Assembly: GCA_016617855.1 (NCBI GenBank)
Contig: JAECUM010004447.1
Location: forward strand, 1-64,000
Reading direction: 5' to 3'
DNA from: Megalonaias nervosa
Lineage: Eukaryota; Mollusca; Bivalvia; Unionida; Unionidae
Length of the DNA: 64,000 nucleotides
Numbering within the stretch: position 1 is the stretch's first letter; each line of letters starts with the position of its first letter. The position numbers were made by a program, and so were the translations under genes. Positions 11,998-23,402 of the stretch are shown one piece after another. The notes under the pieces were generated by a model, which made no database searches, was not told the origin of the DNA, and saw only the letters and a list, made by a program, of their open reading frames with translations.

Positions 11998-13920
11998 ATA
12001 TTCAGAACTTTTTCACTCTTTATGATGCACTGCTTGACAGCACCAGTTCGTGTGTGCCCTAGATGAACACAAAATGATTGTCAAGTGGCTGTCAAAACAA
12101 CAGTCATGACCTGCCCTCTGAGCATATGAACTGTCTAGTGTCTCCAGCCTTCACCAGACTTGTGGGGACTGGTAGAACTCTCACTTTACTATTTCAACTG
12201 AAGTAATATATACATAGGTGAGTCAACATTCTTATCAGGCATAGGCAAGTAAGCTTCTAACATCCAATAAACAGACTAGAACAGTCTGCACATGTAGTAG
12301 TCTAATTTCTACTCCTAAGACAAGATTTGTTGTGCATCTTTCTGTGAAGAAAGTATCAACACAACTGAAAAGACTGAAAGGCTAATTACTATCAAGTTAA
12401 GTCCACCGGCAAAGATCTGACTTTAATTCATTAATGAGACACCAATTTTTGACAACATACATTTGTACCACTGCTATAAATGTGGCCTTCTGAAGTGTGG
12501 TTGTTTCTCAGTTTCACAATATCTGAAAGTAGACTTTACTGTAAAACTATTTGAGCCAGCTTAATATGGAAGGCAGTATTTTTTTAAACAGTGATGCCTC
12601 TCTTGAAACCAGGGCCAGCTAGAGGAGGCAGGCTGGGCCTGCCATTATAGCTCGTAGGGGTTACCCAACGGAAAGGCAAATTTTTTTAACACACGTACTT
12701 TTTGTTTTCCTGATGGGAGTAGGGATGGTCCATTCTTGGAGGCTCTGTTGGTCATTTTTGGGAGTCAGGGTGGTGGGAGCATGGTGATGGCTGGCTGGTT
12801 GTGACCATTCTTCTAATGCCGCTATATAAATCTCATTATACAATGGTGACAGATTCATTCCACAAATGTGAATCGAAATAAACAATGTCAAGAATCACAT
12901 GTGACTTTTGAGCTAAGGCTATAACCACCTTCAGCAAGTTCAGAAATCTATTAAGAAACATTCTTTCTGGCATGGCATACAAAATTAAATTTTCTCATCA
13001 GAAATCAAATCTCCGTTATTGCTGCTTCATTTTTATGCATCCAAAAATGCAACTATGTCTCTAATTTCATCAGAACAGTCTTAAGTAATTTCTAATTTCA
13101 CTGTAACAGCATTGCATAATAATCCCCACAAAATTCATTTGTGTTGAGGGTGAATATGGTTTTTTTCATCCTTCACAGTATCACCATGTATTAAATACTG
13201 AACCAAGTGTTTGATAATCAGAATTGGCTGGTTGATTTTTCTCTGCATCAGCAAAGTCATGAAAATAATTTAAAATGCTGATTCCAGTTTTAAAGAAGAT
13301 TAATATCACACTCTGGCATATGTACAGCACTGTGAAGCCCCATTAATAAAACCATGTCAAAATGTATGATTTTCCAAGAAAATCCTACTCGATGATAAAG
13401 ACCTGAATCAACAGAAATCTGCCTGTACATTCTACTTAAATATTTTTTGAATAACAAACATCATCCCCTTTAACTCTTTACAATTTCAACCAAAGCACCA
13501 ACTCTTGCATACACAATTTTCACAGTGTCCAAGAATTCATTATTGAAGATGGGATGCTGATTGGAAAAACTAAGATCTAAAATAACTCATCTGAGTTTTC
13601 TTTTATTTGTCCTGAATTTAAATGTGATAAAATCCTTGGTACGATGAAAGGATTTTTCTTAAATTCCCAAATATAGCATTATGACTAGATTCCTTGCTGA
13701 AAAATGTTAAAAGAGAATATGTGTAATCTACAGCAGCCTTGTGATTTTTACCATGCACATTAAAGAGAATTTTCTTAGAAATGTCATCAATTTCTCCAAA
13801 ACCAATGGGATATTCATGCTTTAGTAATGTGCATACTTCAGTATTTGTAATTACAAAGACATTGTAAATAGTAAAAAATACATATCTAAGTAAAGAATTT
13901 TACATCTTTAAACATTGAAA
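11998..13920. other. No gene seen
   Basis: About 1.9 kb of AT-rich intergenic sequence. No supported reading frame, RNA gene or clear repeat border. Confidence 0.5.
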
Positions 13921-14020
13921 CTATCTAATTATATGCATAGATTTTGAACTTTAATGAATCTATGCTTGTAGTTTTGCATAGATTCATTAAAGTTCAAAAT
14001 CTATGCACATAATTAGATAG
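13921..14020. repeat. Near-perfect hairpin, 45-bp arms
   Basis: Arms 13921-13965 and 13976-14020 are complementary with one mismatch, separated by 10 nt. Low divergence means recent origin or upkeep. Confidence 0.92.
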
Positions 14021-14054
14021 ATAATTAGATAGATCTATGCCTGTAGTTTTGCAA

Positions 14055-14370
14055 CCACTCTGGTGGCCTAGTGGTTAGAGCATCCTCCTCCGATGTGGGA
14101 GGTTGTGGGTTCGATCCTGGGCCAAGTCATACCAAAGACTTATGAAAATGGTACTAACAGCTGCCTCGCCTGGCGCTCAGCATTAAGAGGTTAGTGTTAG
14201 GACTGGTTGGCCTGGTGTCAGGATAATGTGACTAGGTGGGGCATCATGCTACATGTCTGCGGCATGATGCCCCAGTGCTAGACATTACTATAAACTGCCA
14301 CACTGAAGACATTGTAGCGATATGACTGAAAATTTTTAAAGCTACATTAAAAATCCAAATCACACACCCA
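14055..14370 (+). mobile_element. tRNA-derived SINE, family 1, full length
   Basis: The head carries a pol III A box (tggcctagtggttagagc) and B box (gggttcgatcc), followed by a roughly 220-bp body containing catgatgccccagtgctag and a short AT/CA-rich tail. A perfect 14-bp target duplication, ctgtagttttgcaa, flanks it at 14041-14054 and 14371-14384. Confidence 0.92.
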
Positions 14371-14384
14371 CTGTAGTTTTGCAA

Positions 14385-16323
14385 AGCTTGCAAGATTTAT
14401 GATGTGGATGTCTTTCTCTTGTTCCCATCAGCACATTGGCTGTTCACTATATCCCACATCACATCAGAACAAAAGGAACAAAAGGAGATCCATCTGTGTG
14501 CAAACTTGAAGTACAAACCAATCAGGCAGGGTAATTGTCCCAAGGGGCTATTTTATGACTTCACTTACCCACACCTTGAGACATACTGAAAAACTGAAAG
14601 GAAATGCTAAAGCAGGAGTCCCTTGAAGGGACTGATGCTCTACTATCTGAAAAGAATTTCCAGGAATCCAAGACAAAGCTTTTTAATTTTTTGTCACTGC
14701 TGAGTGTTGAAACCTTCCCCAATATCCTTGAATGATACGATTTTCAAACCAAACACTGTGGTGGCCATACTGGATCACATATCACCACCATTTTTATTCA
14801 GAATGAACAAGACGTAATTAAAAGTCTTTGGCATAAACCCCGTATCAATGTGAGCATCTCTTTAAAAGGAGGAGAGACCAAAAGACTTTCAAGATGGTTA
14901 CCATATTTTATGTCGGACTGGCACTATTTTCATTCAAGACAAACTAGACCTCATAAGATGTCTGTCACTGTAAACCCCACGTTCATATGACCATCCATTT
15001 AGGAAGACCAGCAATAATAAGATCTTCGAAATGGCTACTTTGGCAGCCATACTGAATTTCTGACTGATGCCATTTTCATTCTGAGCAATTAGACCTTGGA
15101 ATGAATGAGTAGTTTTATGGCAATCAAAAAAGTATTTTAAGAGTAGCAGTAATAAAAAGTGTGTGCAACAGGAAAGCCAACAGATGGAGGAGGAGAGGCA
15201 TTATCATAAGTTCCTCTTGTCTATGACTAGCAGATCAAATAAACAATCAACTGGAACAAGAATGGGTGGATAATACTTACCATAACACTGGTTACTAAGA
15301 CAGGGTTAAACATGAAGATTCGCTGCAATGTTAGCAAGAGCTCTAAAAATCCTAAACAAATTCATGAAAAGGGAAAAAATAAAACTGTGCAAGAACTTGC
15401 GAAGATATGCTGCAAAAGTACTTCACTGATGAAAACATTTAGTGCTGCAACACATGCGAGAACTATATGAAGTCAATGGAAATGATGCATGATGTTCTAA
15501 ATGACTATAGAATGAGAATTTGGTCACCCACCCACCCCAAATAGCAATGCAATAATAGGTAAAAGGCTAATCCTTGTATCCTTTCACTTTTTCATGTTGC
15601 ACTAAAAATTTCACCCTTATTGAAAATTATAATAAAACAATAGGAATAGATGAAAATATTTCGTAGTTGGTAAGTTGTCTATTTTCTATTACAAATATTT
15701 TACTGCAACCCCCAAATAATGCAAATGTCCCCACAAAACACAAGGGCCTATTTGTCACAATCTTTGTTTCTTTATAACAATTACTGGTTTCATGACTGAA
15801 AATGCAACAGCCTAATTAAAAAATTCATGCTGACCTCTGCACCACCAATGACAAGGCTGTAAATAAAGCAAGAACTATATCACTTCTATAGTTTGCGAAA
15901 GACAACAAGTAGATACTTTGACAATTATTATGGCCATGATGCTTTCCTGTTAAAAATTCCACTGAATGGAAGGCAAAAGGATGCCATAAAATGAACATTA
16001 ACTTGCCACATAATCTGATGATGAAATTCTGTAACTTTTGGAAATTCATAAAGCAACTGTTGACATTCAGTCATTCTTCCCATAGTTTGTACAGCCCCAA
16101 AGAGTTGTTCTTCCAGGAATATTCAAGGATTTCCAAAAGTTTAAGAGATGAATTTTTTTCTAACTGAAACTGAACGTTACATTCTCCATGTTACTTTGTT
16201 TATCCCTGCATAAATAGGTACAAAATTAGAAAAAGAAAAAACCCAACTATTTTATATAACAATACTGCAAAGAGATGTTATTCCAGTGTTGTGTGCATTT
16301 GATAAGTTTTATCCCATTTTATT
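14385..16323. other. No gene seen; diverged repeat blocks at about 14740-15120
   Basis: Blocks on the minus strand resemble the 'atggtgcca' repeat at 6626-7000. The rest is unremarkable AT-rich DNA. Confidence 0.45.
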
Positions 16324-18131
16324 TACCGTATTTGCCAGCCTAAAAGTTGATGCAGAGTACAGAGTCTAATGAGCAAATCTGGCAAATTTTCCATCCTTCA
16401 TCCATATGTAAGTCGATGCCGAGTGTAAGACAAGGCCAGATCATAACTTGGCTTCATCTTTTTCACTTTGTTCCATACAGCATCAGGAATTTAATCCTAT
16501 ATGTAACTCAGTAACCTTTCAGGTCATGATCAACGGAACTAAAATTACCCAATATGTTTCACACAAATTATTTTAAATGAATTATGAACTTTTAGCAAAA
16601 TAGAATTATGCTGTCCTGAAAATTTGTAGAGTTACAGATATGATACAATTTGTGATGCAGTGTGGAATTAAACTTTTGTAACTTCCAGTTTAATAAATAT
16701 TAATGGTATTACTGTATGCTTTTTCAGATTACCAGCAATAGGGAAATAGCATCATTAATGCCAAAATGCTTTCCCCACCACCACCCCCCGAGTTCTTTTT
16801 TGAAGAGAGATACAGAGAGAGAGGCACAAGTATTCCATCGCATTTTTCTTCTTGCACCTCATGATCAAAATAAAATATTGCCTCATGTGAGAGAGAGAGA
16901 GAGAGGAGAGTTCAGCTCTTCATGTTGTTTTCTTGGGTTATTTTTGTGGGGGGTTGGGTTGTAACTTACTGCCCCTGTTTAGTTGAAGCTTTTGTCAAAG
17001 AGAGAGAAATTATTGAGAAGTTAAATAGTAAATGTAAACTATGAAAACACATACCATACTCCTTCAGAGTTTCAATATTCACAATATTTATATCCATAAA
17101 GACTCCATATAGGTTAAACATCCAGAATGACCATTTCACATGCTGTTTAATTTTCTTTACAAGTACAATGACCTCTCCATTCCCAACAAACAAGATTATT
17201 CTTTTTTTGTTTTAAAGTGCATATACTCTTCCTGAACTGAGGTGGCAATTGTTTTTGATCTTGGCTCATACTTTAAATTGCTGAGAGTTCTATGGCAAGT
17301 TCAAAAGATGTCACTGGTTGAGAAATTCACATGAGTAACCAGCATTTCCTTTCATTTAACAGGACCATATTCATAACACCCTGTGGGTAGCCTCATTTCC
17401 CTATTGATAGCCTCACTAATCTGATTTCTAGTGTCTTCACCACAAACAGGTGTGAGCTTGCAAAAACCTGACTTCAGCCATAGCATATTTAATTAGCATG
17501 TAAATACCACTACAAAGCCATGTGTTTCTTGGGACAATGGAAGTGGTAACTAAAACTAAAAGGAATTGCTTACCCAGTAGTATGAACTGATAACAGAATA
17601 TAATACTGCACTTGTACATAAGATCACAGTCATCAGGTAAGTAAACAATACAGATTCATCAAGACATTTTTCTCCCTCTCTCTCTCTCTCTCTCATCATT
17701 TTTACATTCAGCAAGAAGAAAAATGTAATGGAATATCTGTCTTTGTCATGGTTATTCATCTCCTAACTTGTCAATTCTAATGCACATATATGTACTGGTA
17801 ATGAAATTTAAATGTATATTACTTGTGCATGCTGCTCCAGCACAATTACATCTGATGTACATTAATTTTTAATACTGATGATTGTGTAATTGTTTAAAAT
17901 CCTTCTCTGTTTGGGGTCTTATATTTTTTCACACTTAATCTCTTCCCCAAAATGAGATATATTTTACACATTACTTTCATACTTTTTGGACAACTTTTTT
18001 CCATGCAAAAAATTACGCGACATACAATAAAAAGATTTGGATGACAATCCATAGATAAGTTGATTCGGAGTAAAAGATGAAACCAAGATTTTCTGGTCAA
18101 AAAGTATCGTCTTATAGACTGGCAAATACAG
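16324..18131. mobile_element. Possible DNA transposon remnant with matching ends
   Basis: The left end taccgtatttgccagc and the right end, read inverted as tactgtatttgccagt, match over about 16 bp and continue with similar taaaag/tataagacg text. The ends are 1.8 kb apart and no clear target duplication was seen. GA and TC microsatellites lie inside (about 16889-16905 and 17675-17694). Confidence 0.4.
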
Positions 18132-18784
18132 TATTCATTATTTTGTTAAAATATATACAAAGCAAAGTTATGATTTAAAATGTGATATATTTTACTTAGT
18201 TTTACTATTTCTATTCCCTTAATTAAATTTAAGGAGTTTTGGGCAAAAACCAAGTTTGTCCAACAAATTCAATGACTTTCACTGATAAAATAAACTATTT
18301 CATAATTCAAGGATTTTTCAAGTTTTGTATGAACCATAATTTCTTGTCTTGCAACATGTGCAGTGGTGTTATGCTGAATGTGATTTTCTAAAGGAGTTAT
18401 ACTATTACATCTCAAGAGTTCATTTTTCTTGCTTGATATCTGTAAAACTTTCAATGGAACCCTATAGCTAGTACTGTGCTGATGTGCCATTTAACTATAC
18501 ATCCATTCATTTCCTTCAACTAGATACAGACTGTCCATCTCCATCACTTCTCCAATAAAGTTTTACCCACACTATGAAATTTAACATCTATCTTATCCAC
18601 TTGACCTTTTAGTTGTTATAATTAAAACTGAGTGAACCATTTCATTTTCTGTATTTCAAGTAAGTTGTGCTGTTCCTAATTACTGCCTGTAGTAAACAGA
18701 ATCACTATCTTTGTGGTTGTAAGAATTGTGAAGCCTGGCTAACTCGCAAGTTCTAACAATGACTGACACTAGTGCTACTGAATG

Positions 18785-19038
18785 TTGTTGTTGTTGTTGT
18801 TATAGGGTTTAACGCCATTTTTCAGCACAAGATAGGCTATACATGGCGGCCAGTATTAATGGTGGAGGAAGAACCCTGGAAAATCCCGGGAAGAACCACC
18901 GACCCACGAGAAGCTACTGGCGGGCTTTCTCACGTACCCACGTTAGACGAGCCTGGACTCGAACTCACGCAGACAGAGGTGAGATGGCAGTGATCCGTAA
19001 CGGTCAGCGCTTTAGACCACTCGGCCACTCGGGGCCCC
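18785..19038 (-). mobile_element. tRNA-derived SINE, family 2, young copy
   Basis: Read on the minus strand, it opens with a tRNA-like head (gagtggccgagtggtctaa A box and gttcgagtccag B box) and ends in a body with gtgctgaaaaatggcgttaa and a GTT/CAA tail. An 11-bp perfect target duplication, gctactgaatg, flanks it at 18774-18784 and 19039-19049. Confidence 0.9.
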
Positions 19039-19339
19039 GCTACTGAATGAAGAATGCGATATGTTCATTGCACTTCTGCAAAGGTGAGAGAAACAAATCT
19101 ATGTCTTTATAATATATGTCATCCCTATGTCTCTGAAAATTCAATGGAGAAAATTCATGAAAGAAATGAAGTAGAGTAACACAGTGGCAAGTTTTCAATA
19201 TCAATTTATGATTTTGTAGCAGGCATTTACAGCTATTTAGCACAATATATAATTAATGCACTGTTTACAATTAAAATCCCATCTTTAACATATCCATGTC
19301 AATTACAGTAGAAGTGACCTATAATTGTATAGTTTAAAA

Positions 19340-19575
19340 AAAATTGTAAAACAGAATTTATTGAAAGACATTAGTGATTTGTATTGGCTACAGGTAAATT
19401 GGGGAAAATAGTCCTTTCTTATCTGCTAATTAAGTACAAGTTTTGCACCGCATGAAAATAGGAGTAAATATGACGGAAACATCTGGATAATACGACGATG
19501 AGCTTGTAGCGCCAATATATGACCAACAATAAATACTATCAAAATTATGCCAAAGAATTCACCACACATTTCTTA
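19340..19575 (-). other. TAB2: Probable 3' UTR of the TAB2-like gene with poly(A) signal
   Basis: Downstream of the stop the first AATAAA on the minus strand is at 19362-19357, about 215 nt after the stop codon. Cleavage would fall around 19335-19345. Longer forms cannot be excluded. Confidence 0.4.
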
Positions 19576-19841
19576 TCAATGATCATGACAATAGCACAGG
19601 TCAGCAGAGTTTTGATGTGAGTGTGGCATTCCAGGGCCTCTCACAGAACTAGGCACTGTAGATGTACTTCGTGGCATTTCACAACATTCACATTTGTTGA
19701 GTGCTGGATGATTGAGAAAAGTGCAGGCAGAACAGTTCCATCTTTCACCATCACCTTCTGAGTCTCCACTATTGACTGTTGACTGAGGGGGAGGGGGTGG
19801 TGGAACTTGCTGTATATTTCTTGGAGGAAGAGGAGGTGGCA
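19576..19841 (-). CDS. TAB2: TAB2-like terminal coding exon: second proline tract, NZF zinc finger, stop
   Basis: This last coding exon of 266 nt completes Val717 and runs to the stop at 19578-19576. After a second proline tract (six prolines at 730-735) and an acidic linker comes an NZF (RanBP2-type) zinc finger: Trp751, Cys753, Cys756, Asn760, Cys767 and Cys770, spacing W-x-C-x2-C-x3-N-x6-C-x2-C. Thr757-Phe758 is the dipeptide that contacts ubiquitin in TAB2 and TAB3, so Lys63-chain binding is likely kept. The finger ends in Glu-Met-Pro-Arg as in vertebrates. Vertebrate TAB2 ends almost at once after this motif, but here 30 more residues follow (775-804), ending in a Cys/His-rich tail. Confidence 0.95.
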
Positions 19842-20471
19842 CTAAAAAAAAAAAATATGAAAGCAAGTGATTTTGTTGTACTCAGACATTGTCTTGCATG
19901 CAAGAATTTCTAGATATAAATGCATATCAACATAAGTGTAGAGAACCCAAGAAATGAAACAAAAGTATACATTCAATCAAGTTATTTGTAAGCTCTCTTC
20001 AAACACTTACACAGCAACTTTTGCATTACCAAGTCCCCTTCTGCATATTCAAACAGTGCAACAGATTAATATGGATAAATAATCCACAACAACTTGTTAA
20101 GAGTACTCAGATCTACTCATCTTGATTAAATTTCAGTCAAATGATTAAATTCTTTTCAATGACTTAGGTATATTTATTTTCTACAATCATGCATGTAATA
20201 TTGGCTTACAGCAAATCAGCACAATATGGTGCCAAGTAAGGTATGGTTTGAAAAATAAATATGGATTGGACAAAATTTAGGAGTTGAACTCTTCAAGGTA
20301 AAATGTAAAATGTAAATGATGACAACATTCCATAAAATGTATATAAAATAGAAGATAAAGGCAACACATATAAAATCATTAAAAGATACAATTTTATAAT
20401 CAGTCAAATCCACAACCTTTTATAAAGACCTTCAACACTGCGATGCTTCCACAATTACTAAAACATATATG

Positions 20472-20750
20472 ATTGAAAAACCCAATGAAAAAAAGGCCCC
20501 TGAGGGCAAGATATTGAAAAACCCAATGTAAAAAAGGCCCCTGAGGGCAAGATATTGAAAAACCCAATGTAAAAATGGCCCCTGAGGGCAAGATATTGAA
20601 AAACCCAATGTAAAAAAGGCCCCTGAGGGCAAGATATTGAAAAACCCAATGAAAAAAAGGCCCCTGAGGGCAAGATATTGTAAAACCCAATGAAAAAAAG
20701 GCCCCTGAGGGCAAGATATTGAAAAACCCAATGACATAAAGGACAGGATA
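20472..20750. repeat. 41-bp minisatellite in the last coding intron, six full units plus a partial
   Basis: Units start at 20472, 20513, 20554, 20595, 20636 and 20677, with a partial from 20718. The core is ggcccctgagggcaagat. Because 41 is not divisible by three, the minus strand is open in all three frames; this is not a gene. Confidence 0.95.
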
Positions 20751-20968
20751 TTGCCCAACAGTTCAAGATGACATTTGGTCATTATTAAATCATATGTGTA
20801 ATGAACAACGGCATTAATATTACACAGGAATTTGACCAATTATATTATCAGGAGACCATTGTGGAAGGTATGCTACAATGTGTTATACAACATTTATGAA
20901 CCTGCATTACAACGCCAATGAACATACAGGCTGTGTCATAATGCTGATGCCAGCTGCATCATACTTAC

Positions 20969-21124
20969 CAGCTCGAGGAGGCACAGCTGGTGGTGGTGGT
21001 GGTGGTGGGGGTAGTGGAGCATGGTGAAACTGAGGGGGTTTGGAGTATATGGAACCTCTCTGACCAGTGTTCATGTTTCTGTAAAAATTTTGTTGTTCTA
21101 AAGGGTCCAAGACACCCAATGGTA
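20969..21124 (-). CDS. TAB2: TAB2-like coding exon 5: conserved linker and first proline tract
   Basis: This 156-nt exon completes Ile665 and encodes residues 666-716 plus one base of codon 717. Acceptor is ttttgcag, donor is GCTG followed by GTAAGTAT. Residues 677-682 read Asn-Phe-Tyr-Arg-Asn-Met and match the short Asn-Phe-Tyr-Asp-Asn segment that links coiled coil and zinc finger in vertebrate TAB2. The end is proline-rich, with eight prolines in a row at 703-710. On the plus strand the tract appears as a GGT/GGG repeat, so it may vary in length between alleles. Proline tracts of this kind can bind SH3 or WW domains, but no partner can be named from sequence. Confidence 0.9.
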
Positions 21125-21229
21125 CTGCAAAAAAACAAACAAAAAAACAACATAATTTTCATATTTCACAAAATGAGGTCAATAGATTCCATAAAGTTAC
21201 ATGAATTGTTAACCTATTACATGAACACT

Positions 21230-21475
21230 GGGGGCTCTGGGTGGCTGGGTGGTCAACTTTACAGATAACTGAAATCTCACCTCTGTTCATCTGGGTTCGA
21301 GTCTTGGACTCGGCCAAGGTGGGTATGTGAGAAATCTTGCCAATAGTTTCTTGTGGGTCAGTGGTTATTCCCAGGTTCTTCCTCCACCAGATATAACGGC
21401 TGCTGTGTATAACCTATCAAGTGCTGAAAAATGATGTTAAGACCACAAGAAAAAACAGCAACTATGAAATAAAGC
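21230..21475 (+). mobile_element. tRNA-derived SINE, family 2, diverged copy
   Basis: It shares the head (ggtggctgggtggtcaa), B box (gggttcgagtc) and the gtgctgaaaaatgatgttaa end with the copy at 18785-19038, in the opposite orientation. No clean target duplication. It lies in the intron between coding exons 4 and 5. Confidence 0.7.
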
Positions 21476-21854
21476 ACAAGAAAGTTTAATGATAACCGAG
21501 TTATGCTATCAAAAGATCTGCTGCCTAACACACTTTTCCTTCCCCTACCACACATTCTTCTAAAGGATTGTGAGTAAAGGTGAAACATTAAACAGTTTCC
21601 TTAGTTTGCTTAAATATATTGATTACAATAAGGTAAACATAGTGGACCATAGGCCAGCCACTTCTGCTGTTAAGAGGCTTGAAACCTTATCAGGACAAAA
21701 CGTTAAAAAATGTTTCTGCCAAATGCAGAATAAAGTGATTAACAGTTTTATGCTGAAATTTACTTACTCTATTATATCAAGATCCATAAAATATTTTTCT
21801 TGTCTCACCTTAAGCAATACACATAAGAATCATATGAAGGCTATGTAGAAATCA

Positions 21855-22140
21855 AGTACACAGACCATAATATTTTACAATAAGACCTTGTCATAGCACA
21901 AGTATAACGTAAGTAGTAAATAACAGGCTATGGAGAAGTTAAATGCACAGGGCATATTGTACAACAAACCCGTCATACCTTAAGTATAATAAAGTATCAC
22001 ATGACAGGATATTGGGAAATTAAATACACAGAACAGCATATTGTAAAACAAATCTTTGTCATAATTTAAGTACAACATAACTATTTACATGGCAAAATTA
22101 AATACATAATACATCATACTGTACAACAAAGCCTTGTAAT
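21855..22140. repeat. Diverged tandem repeat of about 80-90 bp, three to four units
   Basis: The phrase catattgtacaacaaa, then ccttgtcata, recurs at about 21870, 21955, 22038 and 22117 with similar text between. Confidence 0.65.
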
Positions 22141-22149
22141 TTTTGACTC

Positions 22150-22410
22150 TGTGTGTGTGTGTTTTTGGATTTTTAACATAGCTTTAATAATTTTCCAGTC
22201 ATATTGCTATGACGTCTGCAGAGTGGCAGTTTATAGTGATGTCCAGCACTGGGGCATTGTGCCGCAGACACATAGCATGAGGTCCCACCAAATCACATTA
22301 TCCTGACACCAGGCTGACCAGTCCTAGCACTAACCTCTTAATGCTGAGCGCCTAGCGAGGCAGCTGCTAGTACCATTTTTGTAAGTCTCTGGTATGACTC
22401 AGCCGGGGTT
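22150..22410 (-). mobile_element. tRNA-derived SINE, family 1, 5'-truncated copy
   Basis: It matches the body and tail of the SINE at 14055-14370 in reverse sense (ctagcactaacctcttaatgc, cagtcatattgc). The head stops at about the B box (ggggtttgaaat), so the promoter part is lost. Confidence 0.8.
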
Positions 22411-23402
22411 TGAAATCAACTGCTGTGATGACACAATGATGTCAACTTAGCACCATATACAGGACCAACAAAGCATCATAACAAGTATTATGGTGGAAAC
22501 CACATGATGATAAGACTTTCCGTTTTGGAGTAGCTACAATAACAAGATTTTCATGATGGATGCCATGGTGTAAATATTTGATATCAGATTGGCACATTTC
22601 ATACTTGTAACAGAACCAGGACATCAAACAGGTAGATTTACAAATTTTGATCACTATATTGGCCTCTAAATCAGTAGATTTTTTTTCAACATAAATTTTA
22701 TGTATTTAAAGGGGCTGAAAGGAAAACAAGTGGATTTTTAAGGGAAAATGTTACAATACTTTATCAATCGACATCAGTGTATTGTCAATTAAATGAAAAC
22801 AGATGAGTGTTGTATCTCATAGTTTACTGCAAAGATGAAAAAGCACACCCATGGGGTGTACAGGGTCAGAATTTGGGAGACATTAGACAAAAACCTGCAG
22901 GCTCATACTCTACGTGCAACACTGAGTCAAAGACTCAAAAGCCATCAAGGACCAACTTAGATCCTTCTATTACTTATAAAAACAACATTCTGCAACAGGC
23001 TGTAAACTCTCCAGATCACAACAATAAGGTAACCAATTAAGAGCTTGTACATGTTAGTCTTCTAAGCCTATTACGTAGACACACATCACTGCACCAGTAT
23101 AACATTTCCAGTCCCCAGTAAACTGGTTCCTAATGATTCTAAATATGTGGATAGAACATGCAAAAATTTGGGTTTTTGTCATATTTTGTTTTACAACAAT
23201 TTTATCTTTCAAAAGCAGTAGAATTCAACTCTGAACTTTTAGAGTTATATTTTTGTCCTACTGCTGGTAGAATCACATGATGAAGTGCTGGCATGCTATG
23301 CTATGTCAATACTGACAAAATGAAATTAGTAATTTTAAACCAATTGAATGTATTGTTATGTATATTTAACTTGAATTGGCTGTTGGTTTTTGTCACTGAT
23401 TA
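22411..23402. other. Intron sequence, no gene seen
   Basis: Contains a stretch similar to the 'atggtgcca' repeat in reverse sense (22440-22640). Nothing else supported. Confidence 0.45.

Noticed and set aside
14055..14130. A genuine tRNA gene
   Set aside because: A and B boxes are present but the acceptor stem does not pair and the text continues as a repeated SINE body.
16716..16964. 82-codon frame with a Glu-Arg run
   Set aside because: Driven by a GA microsatellite.
20400..20839. Three minus-strand frames of 102-135 codons resembling a repetitive protein
   Set aside because: All three frames of the 41-bp minisatellite are open at once, which shows the repeat and not a protein.
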